Source: Anaerococcus vaginimassiliensis
GTDB taxonomy: Bacteria; Bacillota; Clostridia; Tissierellales; Peptoniphilaceae
Reading direction: 5' to 3'
DNA: 64,000 nt
Assembly: GCF_900626155.1 (NCBI RefSeq)
Contig: NZ_LR130844.1
Coordinates: 744,061 to 808,060, forward strand
Shown piece after piece: positions 10,383-18,962 of this stretch (positions within the stretch are counted from its first letter, which is position 1; each line of letters opens with the position of its first letter). Position numbers and translations under genes: made by a program. The notes beneath the pieces were generated by a model that saw only the letters and a list, made by a program, of their open reading frames with translations, was not told the origin of the DNA and made no database searches.

Positions 10383-10485
10383 CGATAGAATCTTTAAGAG
10401 ATTTTTAGTCCTTGATGTCTTATTGATATAAGACAAGTAAAATGGCGTTCAATAGACATGGGAAAGAGAAAAGGAGGTTCTATCG
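10383..10485 (+). promoter_or_regulatory. Structured leader before infA
   Basis: The 134-base gap after adk holds no ORF but has clear secondary structure. CGATAGAA at 10383-10390 is the exact complement of TTCTATCG at 10478-10485, which lies between the infA ribosome-binding site and its ATG. Inside the loop is a perfect 7-bp hairpin (10417-10423 with 10428-10434, loop TGAT). Closing the outer helix would occlude the infA start, so translational control is plausible but inferred. Confidence 0.5.
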
Positions 10486-10704
10486 ATGTCAAAAAAAGAT
10501 GCTATAGAAGTTACAGGAGTTGTTACTGAAGCACTACCAAATGCGATATTTAAAGTGGAGCTAGATAACGGACACGAAATCCAAGCTCACATTTCTGGAA
10601 AGCTTCGTATGAACAGCATTAGAATACTAGAAGGAGATAAAGTAACAGTAGAATTATCTCCATATGATCTAAGTCAAGGTAGAATAACTTGGAGAAAGAA
10701 GTAG
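10486..10704 (+). CDS. infA: Translation initiation factor IF-1
   Basis: A 72-residue S1/OB-fold protein with the IF-1 motifs ([21 protein letters not shown], split here by eye, and [18 protein letters not shown]). IF-1 binds the 30S A site and assists IF-2 and IF-3. An AAAGGAGG is 8 bases before the ATG. It lies between adk and rpmJ in a locus that has lost or never had map. Confidence 0.98.
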   Translation: MSKKDAIEVTGVVTEALPNAIFKVELDNGHEIQAHISGKLRMNSIRILEGDKVTVELSPYDLSQGRITWRKK

Positions 10705-10801
10705 TCCCATCATCTTGGGTGATAAATCGAAAGATTTTACATTGGGATACACTTCAAGATCTACTTATTCATTAAGAATAATCGAAAGATGAGGAGTCAA
10801 A
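10704..10801 (+). promoter_or_regulatory. Structured infA-rpmJ intercistronic element
   Basis: The 97 bases between infA and rpmJ can fold. TCCCA at 10705-10709 can pair with TGGGA downstream. Inside are a short hairpin TCATC/GGTGA and a GAAA tetraloop hairpin (AAATC-GAAA-GATTT). A second ATCGAAAGAT and a TTATTC/GAATAA hairpin lie just before the rpmJ ribosome-binding site. It might bind a ribosomal protein or be a processing site. No known leader family was recognised. Confidence 0.35.
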
Positions 10802-10915
10802 ATGAAAGTTAGAGCATCAGTAAAAAAAATGTGTGATAAATGCAAAATTATCAAAAGAAACGGTAAAGTTATGGTAATTTGCGAAAATCCAAAACATAAA
10901 CAAAGACAAGGTTAG
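10802..10915 (+). CDS. rpmJ: 50S ribosomal protein L36
   Basis: A 37-codon gene beginning [17 protein letters not shown] and ending NPKHKQRQG. The CxxC, a later Cys and a His form the zinc-ribbon of the zinc-binding L36 type. TGAGGAG precedes the ATG. The TAG stop (10913-10915) is 9 bases before rpsM, the canonical alpha-operon order. Confidence 0.98.
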   Translation: MKVRASVKKMCDKCKIIKRNGKVMVICENPKHKQRQG

Positions 10916-10924
10916 GAGGGGCTA

Positions 10925-11269
10925 ATGCCAAGAATAGCTGGTATAGATTTACCTAGAGAAAAAAGAGCAGAAATTGGATTAACTTATATATATGGTATAG
11001 GTCGTTCAACTGCAAACGAAATACTAAAAAATGCAGGAATCAATCCTGATACAAAAATGAAAGATCTTACAGAAGAAGAATTAGGTAAAATCCGTGAACA
11101 ATTAAACAACTACAACATCGAAGGAGATCTAAGAAGAGAAGTATCTATGAACATTAGAGCTCTAAAAGAAATCGGTAGTTACAGAGGATTAAGACACAAA
11201 AACAATCTTCCAGTAAGAGGACAAAATACAAAGAACAATGCAAAAACCAGAAAAGGTAGAAGGGGTTAA
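10925..11269 (+). CDS. rpsM: 30S ribosomal protein S13
   Basis: A 114-residue S13 with the [12 protein letters not shown] start and the [24 protein letters not shown] block that contacts P-site tRNA and bridge B1. It is a few residues shorter than most homologues because the basic C-terminal tail ends early, at GRRG. The reading frame is clean and the next gene follows directly, so this is probably natural. Confidence 0.97.
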   Translation: MPRIAGIDLPREKRAEIGLTYIYGIGRSTANEILKNAGINPDTKMKDLTEEELGKIREQLNNYNIEGDLRREVSMNIRALKEIGSYRGLRHKNNLPVRGQNTKNNAKTRKGRRG

Positions 11270-11277
11270 AGAGAATT

Positions 11278-11673
11278 ATGGCTAACAAAAAGAAAGCTAC
11301 TTCTAGAAGAAGAAGAGTCAAAAAAAATGTTGAACGTGGCCAAGCTCACATTAACTCAACATTTAACAATACAATGGTAACACTTACAGATATGCAAGGT
11401 AATGCATTATCTTGGGCTTCTGCTGGACAATTAGGATTTAGAGGTAGCAGAAAATCTACACCATTTGCAGCAAGTGAAGCAGCAGATGTTGCAGCTAAGA
11501 AAGCTATCGACCAAGGACTAAAAACTGTAGAAGTTTACGTTAAAGGACCTGGTTCAGGAAGAGAATCAGCAATCAGAAGTCTACAAGCAGCAGGACTTGA
11601 AGTTACAATGATTAAAGATGTAACACCAATCCCACACAATGGATGTAGACCTCCAAAGAGAAGAAGAGTTTAA
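11278..11673 (+). CDS. rpsK: 30S ribosomal protein S11
   Basis: A 131-residue S11 with the [18 protein letters not shown] core and the [13 protein letters not shown] and [16 protein letters not shown] motifs. It forms part of the platform near the Shine-Dalgarno helix. The ATG is 8 bases after rpsM. Confidence 0.98.
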   Translation: MANKKKATSRRRRVKKNVERGQAHINSTFNNTMVTLTDMQGNALSWASAGQLGFRGSRKSTPFAASEAADVAAKKAIDQGLKTVEVYVKGPGSGRESAIRSLQAAGLEVTMIKDVTPIPHNGCRPPKRRRV

Positions 11674-11685
11674 TAAGGAGAGATT

Positions 11686-12279
11686 ATGGCAGTATCAAAA
11701 GATCCAGTATACAAAAAAGCTAGAGCTTTAGGAATTTCTCCAGCATACCTAGGATATACAGGAGAAAGTAACAGAACACTTCCAAGAAGAAGAGCTAAAC
11801 TTTCTGAATATGGAATGCAACAAAGAGAAAAACAAAAAGCTAAATTCATTTACGGAGTAAGTGAAAAACAATTTAGAGGATACTACGAAGCCGCTTCAAA
11901 AATGAAGGGACAAACAGGTGAACAACTAATCATCCTTTGCGAAAGAAGATTAGATAACGTAGCATTTAGATCAGGACTAGCTAGAACAAGAAGAGAAGCT
12001 CGTCAAATCGTAACTCACGGACACCTTACAGTAAATGGTAAGCAAGTAGACATTCCTTCATACCAAATTGAAGAAGGAGATGTTATAGAAGTTCGTGAAA
12101 AATCTAGATCAAGTCAACTTTTCAAAGCAATCAAAGAAACAAACGCAACATTTGGTGTTGTTGAATGGTTAACAAGTGATATAGAAAACCTAAAGGTTAC
12201 AGTAGACAGATTCCCTACAAGAGAAGATATCGACATCCCAGTTGAAGAACGTATGATCGTAGAGTTCTACTCTAAATAG
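11686..12279 (+). CDS. rpsD: 30S ribosomal protein S4
   Basis: A 197-residue S4 with an RNA-binding S4 domain (LDNVAFRSGLARTRREARQ near residues 90-110). S4 nucleates 30S assembly. In many Firmicutes rpsD stands alone with its own leader; here it sits inside the alpha operon between rpsK and rpoA. Confidence 0.98.
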   Translation: MAVSKDPVYKKARALGISPAYLGYTGESNRTLPRRRAKLSEYGMQQREKQKAKFIYGVSEKQFRGYYEAASKMKGQTGEQLIILCERRLDNVAFRSGLARTRREARQIVTHGHLTVNGKQVDIPSYQIEEGDVIEVREKSRSSQLFKAIKETNATFGVVEWLTSDIENLKVTVDRFPTREDIDIPVEERMIVEFYSK

Positions 12280-12310
12280 GTAGAATTTAAGTTAGAACTA
12301 AGGAGTTACC

Positions 12311-13267
12311 ATGATCGAAAAATTAGATACAAATATACAAATATTGGATATAGTCGAAGAAGAAAATTATGGAAAATTCGCTTTATATCCACTTGAGCGA
12401 GGATATGGTACAACCATTGGAAACAGTATGAGAAGGGTGCTTTTATCATCCTTACCTGGTTCTAGCGTCTCAAAAATACTTATAGAAGGAGTTCTTCATG
12501 AATTCTCCACAATAGATGGGGTTGTTGAAGACGTGCCTGAAATAGTTCTAAACATTAAAGGTCTAGACGTTACAAAACACACAGATGAAGATGTAACATT
12601 GTTTTTAGATGTAGAAGGTCCAAAGATTGTAACAGCAAAAGATATTAAGGCAGATAGCCTAGTAGACATTGCAAATCCTGACCACTACATTGCCACAGTT
12701 AACGAAAAATCCAGACTATTTATAGCTATGGATGTAACTGATGGTAAGGGATATAGAATCTCTGAAAACAATAAGGATGAATCAGACCCTATAGGTACTA
12801 TAGCTATAGATTCATCATTCACTCCAGTTGAAAAAGTCAACTATACTGTAGAAAATACTAGAGTTGGAGAGTCAACTGACTATGACAAACTTATATTAGA
12901 AGTTTGGACAAATGGTACAATTTCACCACAAGAAGCCTTAAGCTTAGGATCAAATATCCTAATCGAGGACGTTTCATTGTTTAATAACCTTCCTGATATG
13001 AAGTTCCCTCCAGAAGAGGAAATTATTGAGGAAGAAGAAAACAATGAAGAAGAAGCACTAAGTGAAGACTTGAGTATGACTATAGAAGAGCTTGATTTAA
13101 GTCTAAGATCATTTAACTGCTTAAAACGTGCAGGATTTGATAAAGTGGCTGATATTGTAGAAGTAAGCGAATCAGAACTAAAATCAATCAAGAATTTCGG
13201 TAAGAAATCATTAACAGAAGTAATGGACAAGCTAGACGAATTAGGTCTTAGCTTAAAGGATGAATAG
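12311..13267 (+). CDS. rpoA: RNA polymerase alpha subunit
   Basis: A 318-residue alpha subunit. The N-terminal dimerisation domain shows PLERGYGTTIGNSMRRVLLSS, and the C-terminal domain (LDLSLRSFNCLKRAGFDKV, then NFGKKSLTEV) binds UP elements and activators. The linker is unusually acidic, with runs of Glu near residues 236-248. AAGGAG lies upstream. Confidence 0.98.
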   Translation: MIEKLDTNIQILDIVEEENYGKFALYPLERGYGTTIGNSMRRVLLSSLPGSSVSKILIEGVLHEFSTIDGVVEDVPEIVLNIKGLDVTKHTDEDVTLFLDVEGPKIVTAKDIKADSLVDIANPDHYIATVNEKSRLFIAMDVTDGKGYRISENNKDESDPIGTIAIDSSFTPVEKVNYTVENTRVGESTDYDKLILEVWTNGTISPQEALSLGSNILIEDVSLFNNLPDMKFPPEEEIIEEEENNEEEALSEDLSMTIEELDLSLRSFNCLKRAGFDKVADIVEVSESELKSIKNFGKKSLTEVMDKLDELGLSLKDE

Positions 13268-13276
13268 GAGGTAAGT

Positions 13277-13618
13277 ATGGCCGATAAAAGAAAACTTGGC
13301 AGAAGAACTGACCACAGAAATGCTATGCTTAGAAACCTTGTGCAATCATTACTAGAAAATGGTAGAATTGAAACTACTGTAACTAGAGCAAAAGAAGCCC
13401 AAAAAATGGCTGACAAAATGATTACACTTGGAAAGAAGAATACACTTCACACAAGAAGACAAGCAGCAGCTTATTTATATAAACCAGAAACTGTTCAAAA
13501 GCTATTTGAAGAAATCGCACCTAGCTATGAAGACAGAAATGGTGGATACACAAGAGTATTAAAACTAGGACCAAGAAGAGGCGACGGATCTGAACGTGCT
13601 ATTCTTGAATTAGTATAA
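13277..13618 (+). CDS. rplQ: 50S ribosomal protein L17
   Basis: A 113-residue L17 with the [20 protein letters not shown] start and the [14 protein letters not shown] ending. It is the last gene of the alpha operon and is followed by a strong terminator. GGAGG lies 6 bases before the ATG. Confidence 0.98.
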   Translation: MADKRKLGRRTDHRNAMLRNLVQSLLENGRIETTVTRAKEAQKMADKMITLGKKNTLHTRRQAAAYLYKPETVQKLFEEIAPSYEDRNGGYTRVLKLGPRRGDGSERAILELV

Positions 13619-13624
13619 GAATAA

Positions 13625-13688
13625 ATACTTAAATTTAAGTATATATAACTTCTAGCATCTTTGAGAGATTGAAGGTGCTTTTTTTTTT
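13625..13688 (+). terminator. Terminator of the ribosomal supercluster
   Basis: Two structures follow rplQ. First is a perfect 18-bp palindrome (13625-13642). Then AGCATCTT (13654-13661) pairs with AAGGTGCT (13672-13679), with one wobble, and runs straight into nine Ts. The second is a standard intrinsic terminator. Confidence 0.88.
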
Positions 13689-13771
13689 GCAAAATTCTAT
13701 TATTAAGCTTTTTAAAACTTGTAAAATGTGATCAAAATATGATAAAATTTTAACTAAGTATAGGTACTTTA

Positions 13772-13799
13772 TTGATTAATCCATATTAAAAGATATAGT
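13772..13799 (+). promoter_or_regulatory. Predicted promoter of the PAS-phosphatase operon
   Basis: TTGATT (13772-13777) and TATAGT (13794-13799) are separated by 16 bases, close to the sigma-A consensus, and lie about 30 bases before the ATG of the next gene. No other better candidate is seen in the 209-base gap. Confidence 0.5.
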
Positions 13800-13827
13800 T
13801 AATATAACAAGTTTAAGGTAGGAAAAG

Positions 13828-14919
13828 ATGGCAGGCAAAAATAATTTTACTCAGGATAAGAACTTTTTTATACTAAACGCAATGGACGATTGGGTTAGGA
13901 TAGTTGATAAGGATGGCAAGACTATCTTTATTAACGACGCCTTCAAAAAGGAAAGTCAAAAATCTACCGAGCTTTTCAATTATATTGAGGAAAACTCAGC
14001 TATCATTCTTCCTACCAGAAACAAAGATATGAAAAATACAACTATGATAGAAGAAAGACTCATTGATGAGAGGTATTTTTCTATAAAAACTTCTCCAATC
14101 TACAATGGAGACGAGTTTTTAGGGATTGTAGAAGTATATAGGGATATAACCAGGGAAAGCCTTATGAAAATAGAGCTTTTCAATACTAATAGGGCTATGC
14201 TCGATGATGTCAGGTTTGTAAAGAAAATCCAATCCAATATCCTACCTAAAAATAAAAGCTACGGGAAAATTAGTCTAAAGAGTAAATACCTAGCAAGTGA
14301 TGATTTGTCAGGAGATTTCTTTGATGTTATTAGGATAGATGATGACAAATACGCCCTATATATAGCTGATATCATGGGTCACGGAGTAAAGGCATCTATC
14401 ATGACTATGTTTATAAAAGTAACCATGGGAGCCATCCTCGATAAACATCCGGATTATTCTCCATCAGAGATACTTTTTAAGCTAAGAGATAACTTCCAAG
14501 CCCTAGGCATGGAGTCATCTCAGTATTTAACAGCTTGGCTTGGTATATTTGACTTTGCTGATGATTCCCTGACCTTTTCCAATGCTGGGCACAATTGTCC
14601 GCCTCTTCTTTATTCAAGAAGAGAAGATAAGGTAGATTATCTTCTAGCAAGCGGAAGGATGATATCAAACATCATAGAGCCAGACAATTACGATGAAAAG
14701 AAGGTAAAGCTTACAAGTGGTGATAGGCTCTTGTTATTTTCAGATGGAGCTATAGAGGCTAAAAATGAGTCTAGGAAAGAGTACGGCCTTGAAAGGCTAA
14801 AGGAGATATTTACAAATTATCACGACTTAGACTTAACCTATGAAGATATAAAAATGTTTACATGGGGCAAGCAAGAGGACGATATAAGTCTTGTCCAAGT
14901 AGAATATAAGGAGATATAA
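13828..14919 (+). CDS. PAS domain SpoIIE-family protein phosphatase
   Basis: A 363-residue soluble protein. An N-terminal PAS sensor domain spans about residues 12-115 ([17 protein letters not shown]). A linker helix is followed by a PP2C/SpoIIE phosphatase domain at about 160-360: SGDFFDV near 161, ADIMGHGV near 181, [14 protein letters not shown] and [11 protein letters not shown], the metal-binding Asp motifs of the RsbU class. Such proteins dephosphorylate anti-sigma-factor antagonists. No partner STAS or kinase gene is adjacent, so the target is unknown. Its stop overlaps the deoC start (TAATG), making it the first gene of an operon with deoC, amylase and RNase H. Confidence 0.85.
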   Translation: MAGKNNFTQDKNFFILNAMDDWVRIVDKDGKTIFINDAFKKESQKSTELFNYIEENSAIILPTRNKDMKNTTMIEERLIDERYFSIKTSPIYNGDEFLGIVEVYRDITRESLMKIELFNTNRAMLDDVRFVKKIQSNILPKNKSYGKISLKSKYLASDDLSGDFFDVIRIDDDKYALYIADIMGHGVKASIMTMFIKVTMGAILDKHPDYSPSEILFKLRDNFQALGMESSQYLTAWLGIFDFADDSLTFSNAGHNCPPLLYSRREDKVDYLLASGRMISNIIEPDNYDEKKVKLTSGDRLLLFSDGAIEAKNESRKEYGLERLKEIFTNYHDLDLTYEDIKMFTWGKQEDDISLVQVEYKEI

Positions 14920-15557
14920 TGACTAAATTAAATTCATACATTGACCACACAAACCTAAAGCCAGAAGCACAATTAGACGATATCAAAAAACTAGTTGATG
15001 AGGCTGTCGCAAATGACTTTTATAGTGTTTGTGTAAATGGGACTTATGTAAAAGATATAAAAGAATACAACAAAGATGTTAAAATTGCTGTTGTTGTAGG
15101 ATTTCCCCTAGGAGCTATGACAACAAAAGCCAAAGCATTTGAGGCAAAATGCGCCATAGAAGATGGAGCTAGCGAAATAGATATGGTAATAGCCATAGGT
15201 AGACTAAAAGATAAGGACTACGACTATGTGCTAGATGATATAAAAGCTGTAAAAGAAGCGATTGGTGATAAGACCTTGAAGGTTATTATAGAAACCTGCC
15301 TATTAACAGATGAAGAAAAAATTAAGGCTTGTGAGCTTTCCGAAAAAGCAGGAGCAGACTTTGTCAAGACTTCAACAGGATTTTCTACTGGTGGAGCGAC
15401 TGTAGCGGATGTTTCACTTATGAAAAAAACAGTAGGAGATAGACTAAAAGTAAAAGCAAGCGGTGGCATCCACACAAGGGATGAAGCTCTATCCTTAGTA
15501 GAGGCAGGAGCTGAGAGAATTGGTGCAAGCAAGTCTATAGATATTTGTAAGGAGTAA
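14919..15557 (+). CDS. deoC: Deoxyribose-phosphate aldolase
   Basis: A 212-residue class I aldolase that splits 2-deoxyribose-5-phosphate into glyceraldehyde-3-phosphate and acetaldehyde during nucleoside salvage. The Schiff-base lysine is K150 in DFVKTSTGF, and the second active-site lysine is K179 in KASGGIHT. Start and length fit the family. It overlaps the preceding phosphatase gene by one base and lies 2 bases before the amylase gene. The usual deo partners (pentomutase, phosphorylases) are not nearby. Confidence 0.96.
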   Translation: MTKLNSYIDHTNLKPEAQLDDIKKLVDEAVANDFYSVCVNGTYVKDIKEYNKDVKIAVVVGFPLGAMTTKAKAFEAKCAIEDGASEIDMVIAIGRLKDKDYDYVLDDIKAVKEAIGDKTLKVIIETCLLTDEEKIKACELSEKAGADFVKTSTGFSTGGATVADVSLMKKTVGDRLKVKASGGIHTRDEALSLVEAGAERIGASKSIDICKE

Positions 15558-15559
15558 GT

Positions 15560-17002
15560 ATGGCAAATGAAGTCATGATGCAGTCTTTCGAGTGGGACAC
15601 AGACGGCTCGGGAGATTTTTATAATAAATTAAAAGAAAACGCCAAAAACCTCAAGGAAAATGGAATAGATGCTCTTTGGCTACCACCAATGACTAAGGGT
15701 GGATCTGACATGGACGTAGGATACGGCGTGTATGACCTTTGGGATCTGGGAGAATTTGACCAAAAAGGAACCATAAGGACAAAATATGGTACCAAAGAAG
15801 AACTATTAGCTGCTATAAAAGCCTTACAAGAAGCAGGAATTAAGTGCTACGCTGACGTAGTGTTAAATCACAAGGGAAATGCTGATTTCAAAGAAGAATT
15901 TAAGGCAGTAATGGTAGATCAAAACAATAGGAGCCATGATGTATCAGATGTGATGGATATCGAAGCTTGGACAGGCTTTAACTTCGAGGGAAGAAATAAA
16001 AAATACTCCGATATGGACTGGCACTACTATCATTTTACAGGAGTTGATTACGACGTAAAATCTGATACCTCAGCCATCTTTAGAATTGTCGGCGATGGCA
16101 AATATTGGGACGAGGACGTATCAGGAGAAAAAGGTAACTTTGACTTCCTTATGAACTGTGATATCGACCACGATCACCCAGAAGTAAGAGAAGAAATCTT
16201 TAAGTGGGCAGATTGGTTTATAGATGAAACTGGAGTAGATGGCTTTAGATATGACGCCCTCAAACACATATCTTCAAACTTCATCCACGATTTGTCAGAC
16301 CACATTATAAATGACAATGGAGAAGAAAACTTCTATCTTTTTGGAGAATTTTGGCAATATAACAAGGAAGAAATCGCCAAATACCTAGAAACTACCGACT
16401 ATAATGTAGACTTATTCGACGTTCCCCTACATTTTCACATGCAAGAAGCAAGCAAATCCATGGGAAATTATGACATGAGAAAGATATTTGACAATACAAT
16501 TGTGGCGGATTTCCCAGAACAAGCTGTAACATTTGTAGACAATCACGACAGCCAACCTGGTCAATCACTAGACTCTTGGGTTGAAGACTGGTTTAAAGAG
16601 ATCGCATATTCTATGATTTTATTTAGAAAAGACGGCTATCCTTGCATATTTGCAGGAGATTATTATGGACTAATAGGAAATGTCAAGACAGACCCTAAAA
16701 AAGATCTTCTAAATAAGATGATGAAAGTTAGAAAAGATCACAACTACGGAGAAGAGGATAACTACTTTGACGATCCAGCTGTTATAGGTTGGGTTAGAAG
16801 AGGAGATGAAGATCACACACCACTTGCAGTTTTGATATCTATAAAAGATATGGCAGAAAAACAAATGTTTGTCGGAGAAAACGAAGCTGGAAAGACTTAT
16901 GTCGACCTTTCAGGTAAAAATGAAGATGTAGTTATAGACGAAAATGGAAACGGACTCTTTACAGTTGCTCCTGGTTCTGTAACATATTGGGCAGCTAAAT
17001 AA
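15560..17002 (+). CDS. Intracellular alpha-amylase (GH13)
   Basis: A 480-residue glycoside hydrolase family 13 enzyme close to the bacterial liquefying amylases (subfamily 5 type). It starts MMQSFEWDTDGSGDF-like with no signal peptide, so it is cytoplasmic and probably acts on glycogen or imported maltodextrins. The TIM-barrel catalytic residues are in place: nucleophile D232 (GFRYDALKH), acid/base E263 (FGEFW), and D330 (FVDNHDSQ). It is packed in an operon between deoC and RNase HI. Confidence 0.94.
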   Translation: MANEVMMQSFEWDTDGSGDFYNKLKENAKNLKENGIDALWLPPMTKGGSDMDVGYGVYDLWDLGEFDQKGTIRTKYGTKEELLAAIKALQEAGIKCYADVVLNHKGNADFKEEFKAVMVDQNNRSHDVSDVMDIEAWTGFNFEGRNKKYSDMDWHYYHFTGVDYDVKSDTSAIFRIVGDGKYWDEDVSGEKGNFDFLMNCDIDHDHPEVREEIFKWADWFIDETGVDGFRYDALKHISSNFIHDLSDHIINDNGEENFYLFGEFWQYNKEEIAKYLETTDYNVDLFDVPLHFHMQEASKSMGNYDMRKIFDNTIVADFPEQAVTFVDNHDSQPGQSLDSWVEDWFKEIAYSMILFRKDGYPCIFAGDYYGLIGNVKTDPKKDLLNKMMKVRKDHNYGEEDNYFDDPAVIGWVRRGDEDHTPLAVLISIKDMAEKQMFVGENEAGKTYVDLSGKNEDVVIDENGNGLFTVAPGSVTYWAAK

Positions 17003-17003
17003 A

Positions 17004-17594
17004 ATGAAATATTACGCAGTAAAAAGAGGCAGAAATCCCGGGATATATACATCTTGGGATTCTTGTCTTAGAGAAGTGAAGGGATTTTCCAATGCCAGTT
17101 ACAAGTCTTTCAAGAAAAAAGAAGATGCCCTAGCTTTCCTAGAAGGTGATACTAAAGAAGTCACAGTAGATGACGATACCATAATCGCCTATGTAGACGG
17201 CTCATACAACCTAAACGAGAAAATATATGGAGCAGGTGCAGTCTACATAACAAAAGACGGGAAAGAAGAGCTATACGCTACTTTCACTGATGATTTCTAT
17301 AAGCATAGAAATGTTGCAGGCGAGGTAAAGGCGAGCGAACTTGCCATAAAAAAAGCCTTAGATGAGAAGGCAAAGAAGATTGTGATCTATCATGACTATC
17401 AAGGAATTTCCTCATGGGCAAATGACGAATGGAAGGCAAATAACGATCTTACCAAATCCTACAAGGACTTTATAAAAAAGGCAAGAGAAAACCTAGAGAT
17501 TGGATTTGTAAAGGTCAAGGGCCATTCCAATGACAAGTACAATGACTGGGCAGATAGACTTGCCAAAAAGGGAGCGCAAGTTGAATCTAAGTAA
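17004..17594 (+). CDS. rnhA: Ribonuclease HI with viroplasmin-like N-terminal domain
   Basis: A 196-residue protein. The first 50 residues (YYAVKRGRNPGIYTSW, then an FKKKEDALAFL helix) form the viroplasmin/caulimovirus-VI domain, which binds RNA-DNA hybrids. The rest is RNase HI with the acidic active site at D65 (YVDGSYN), E112 (KASELA), D131 (HDYQG) and D184 (DWADRLA). It degrades RNA in RNA-DNA hybrids. The ATG is one base after the amylase stop, the last gene of the operon. Confidence 0.92.
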   Translation: MKYYAVKRGRNPGIYTSWDSCLREVKGFSNASYKSFKKKEDALAFLEGDTKEVTVDDDTIIAYVDGSYNLNEKIYGAGAVYITKDGKEELYATFTDDFYKHRNVAGEVKASELAIKKALDEKAKKIVIYHDYQGISSWANDEWKANNDLTKSYKDFIKKARENLEIGFVKVKGHSNDKYNDWADRLAKKGAQVESK

Positions 17595-17602
17595 TTTGTA
17601 AG

Positions 17603-17608
17603 TATAAT
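17603..17608 (+). promoter_or_regulatory. -10 box of the riboswitch-antiporter transcript
   Basis: TATAAT lies 9 bases after the rnhA stop and 7 bases before the first aptamer base. Its placement makes the riboswitch the first thing transcribed. A clear -35 box is not seen; it would fall in the end of rnhA. Confidence 0.55.
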
Positions 17609-17614
17609 ATATCA

Positions 17615-17701
17615 GGGAAATGAAGTTCTTCCCAAAATTTATATTTTAAACCGCTATAAGCTAATGACTTCTGCACTTGCAGGGGTTGTTGGCTTTTTTT
17701 T
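17615..17701 (+). promoter_or_regulatory. Fluoride riboswitch (crcB motif) with terminator
   Basis: The leader matches the crcB/fluoride aptamer element by element. GGGAAA at 17615-17620 pairs with TTCCC across a TGAAGT loop. AAACCGCT (about 17648-17655) and AGCTAATGACTTCTGC (17659-17674) follow. The loop GAAGT can pair with ACTTC (17667-17671) as the known pseudoknot. The well-studied Bacillus aptamer has GGAGT/ACTCC there, so the pair is compensatorily changed. An extra 14-base AT hairpin is inserted before AAACC. The 3' aptamer strand also forms the 5' arm of a terminator (17659-17668 with 17685-17694, then seven Ts), ending 17 bases before the antiporter ATG. Fluoride should turn the gene on. 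Confidence 0.88.
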
Positions 17702-17717
17702 ATGTTAAGGAGGGTTT

Positions 17718-18896
17718 ATGTTAGTTAATGTAGGAATAATACTCATAGCAGGTCTTGTTGGAGGTAAAATCTTTGAAAAAATAAGACTTGCCCCAATAAT
17801 TGGCATGCTTTTGGCAGGGATTATCATAAGTCCCAATCTCTTAGGGCTTGTTAGAGGGGATATAACAAACTTATCAAAAGATCTAAGACAGATTGCCCTA
17901 GTCGTGATACTTACTAGAGCAGGTCTTTCTCTATCGTTTGAAAAGCTTAGAGAAGTTGGTATATCTGCAGTTCTTATGACCTTTGTACCTGCAAGTATAG
18001 AAATTATCGCCATTACTTTTTTTGCAGTAAAGATTTTTAACTTAGATATCCTAGATGCAGCTATCTTAGGATCTGTCCTTGCTGCAGTGTCGCCTGCCAT
18101 AGTTGTTCCTAGAATGATAAGGTTAATAGAAGAAGGCTACGGCAAAGATAAGAAAATCCCAGAGATAATCCTAGCTGGAGCATCCATAGACGATGTATAC
18201 ACCATAGTTTTCTTTACAGTATTCCTAAACTTGAAACTAGGAGGAGATTTCTCTTGGGTCAATTTTGTAAATATCCCAATATCTATAGGTACAGGCATAC
18301 TTTTTGGCGTACTTTTAGGACATGTTTTAAATATAGTGTATAGAAAAATAAACTTAACGAGTGTTTACCAGGCGATTGTTCTAATATCAATATCATTTTT
18401 TATAGTTAGTTTTGAAGATACAATAAACAACTACCTAGCATTTTCAGGGCTTGTTTCAATCATATCCATGGCTATGACTATCAAAAAACTAAACCCAGAC
18501 CTTAGCTTGAACCTACTTAAAGTATATGGAAGTTTGTGGGAGATATTTGAAATATTTCTTTTTGTCCTAGTAGGAATAACAGTTGATCTATCTGTAATAG
18601 GCAAGGAATTTATTCCGGCTATGGTACTGATAACTATAGGACTTATCTTTAGGATGTTTGGAGTATATTTTAGCCTGATTCCATCAAAGCTTGACAGGAA
18701 AGAAAAGCTCTTTACAGGCTTTGCCTACCTTCCCAAGGCGACTGTTCAAGCAGCTATTGGCCCAGTTTGCCTATCCTACGGTCTAGCATCAGGCAAATTA
18801 ATACTTGCAATCTCTGTTATAGCTATAATTTACACAGCACCTCTTGGAGCAATCCTTACAGATAAGACCTACAAGAGGCTCTTGACTAGACCATAA
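17718..18896 (+). CDS. Cation/proton antiporter, fluoride-regulated
   Basis: A 392-residue membrane protein with about 11-12 hydrophobic segments and the CPA (Na+/H+ antiporter) pattern: an N-terminal LAPIIGMLLAGIIISP segment, a SPAIVVPRMI segment, and the charged pair GASIDDVYTIVFF near residue 157 expected to carry cations and protons. It follows a fluoride riboswitch directly, with AAGGAGGG 5 bases before the ATG. Antiporters are among the gene classes known under this riboswitch, so a role in fluoride stress is likely. Whether it moves fluoride itself or restores pH or ions cannot be told from sequence. Confidence 0.88.
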   Translation: MLVNVGIILIAGLVGGKIFEKIRLAPIIGMLLAGIIISPNLLGLVRGDITNLSKDLRQIALVVILTRAGLSLSFEKLREVGISAVLMTFVPASIEIIAITFFAVKIFNLDILDAAILGSVLAAVSPAIVVPRMIRLIEEGYGKDKKIPEIILAGASIDDVYTIVFFTVFLNLKLGGDFSWVNFVNIPISIGTGILFGVLLGHVLNIVYRKINLTSVYQAIVLISISFFIVSFEDTINNYLAFSGLVSIISMAMTIKKLNPDLSLNLLKVYGSLWEIFEIFLFVLVGITVDLSVIGKEFIPAMVLITIGLIFRMFGVYFSLIPSKLDRKEKLFTGFAYLPKATVQAAIGPVCLSYGLASGKLILAISVIAIIYTAPLGAILTDKTYKRLLTRP

Positions 18897-18929
18897 GCAG
18901 GACTTTAATTTATCTTAGATATTTCTTTG

Positions 18930-18938
18930 TGATATAAT
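18930..18938 (+). promoter_or_regulatory. Extended -10 promoter
   Basis: TGATATAAT (extended -10 TGnTATAAT) lies 24 bases before the next ATG and 13 bases before its AAGGAG site. No good -35 box is visible, which extended -10 promoters tolerate. Confidence 0.6.
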
Positions 18939-18962
18939 ATTAGAAAAGCTAAGGAGTTTCAT

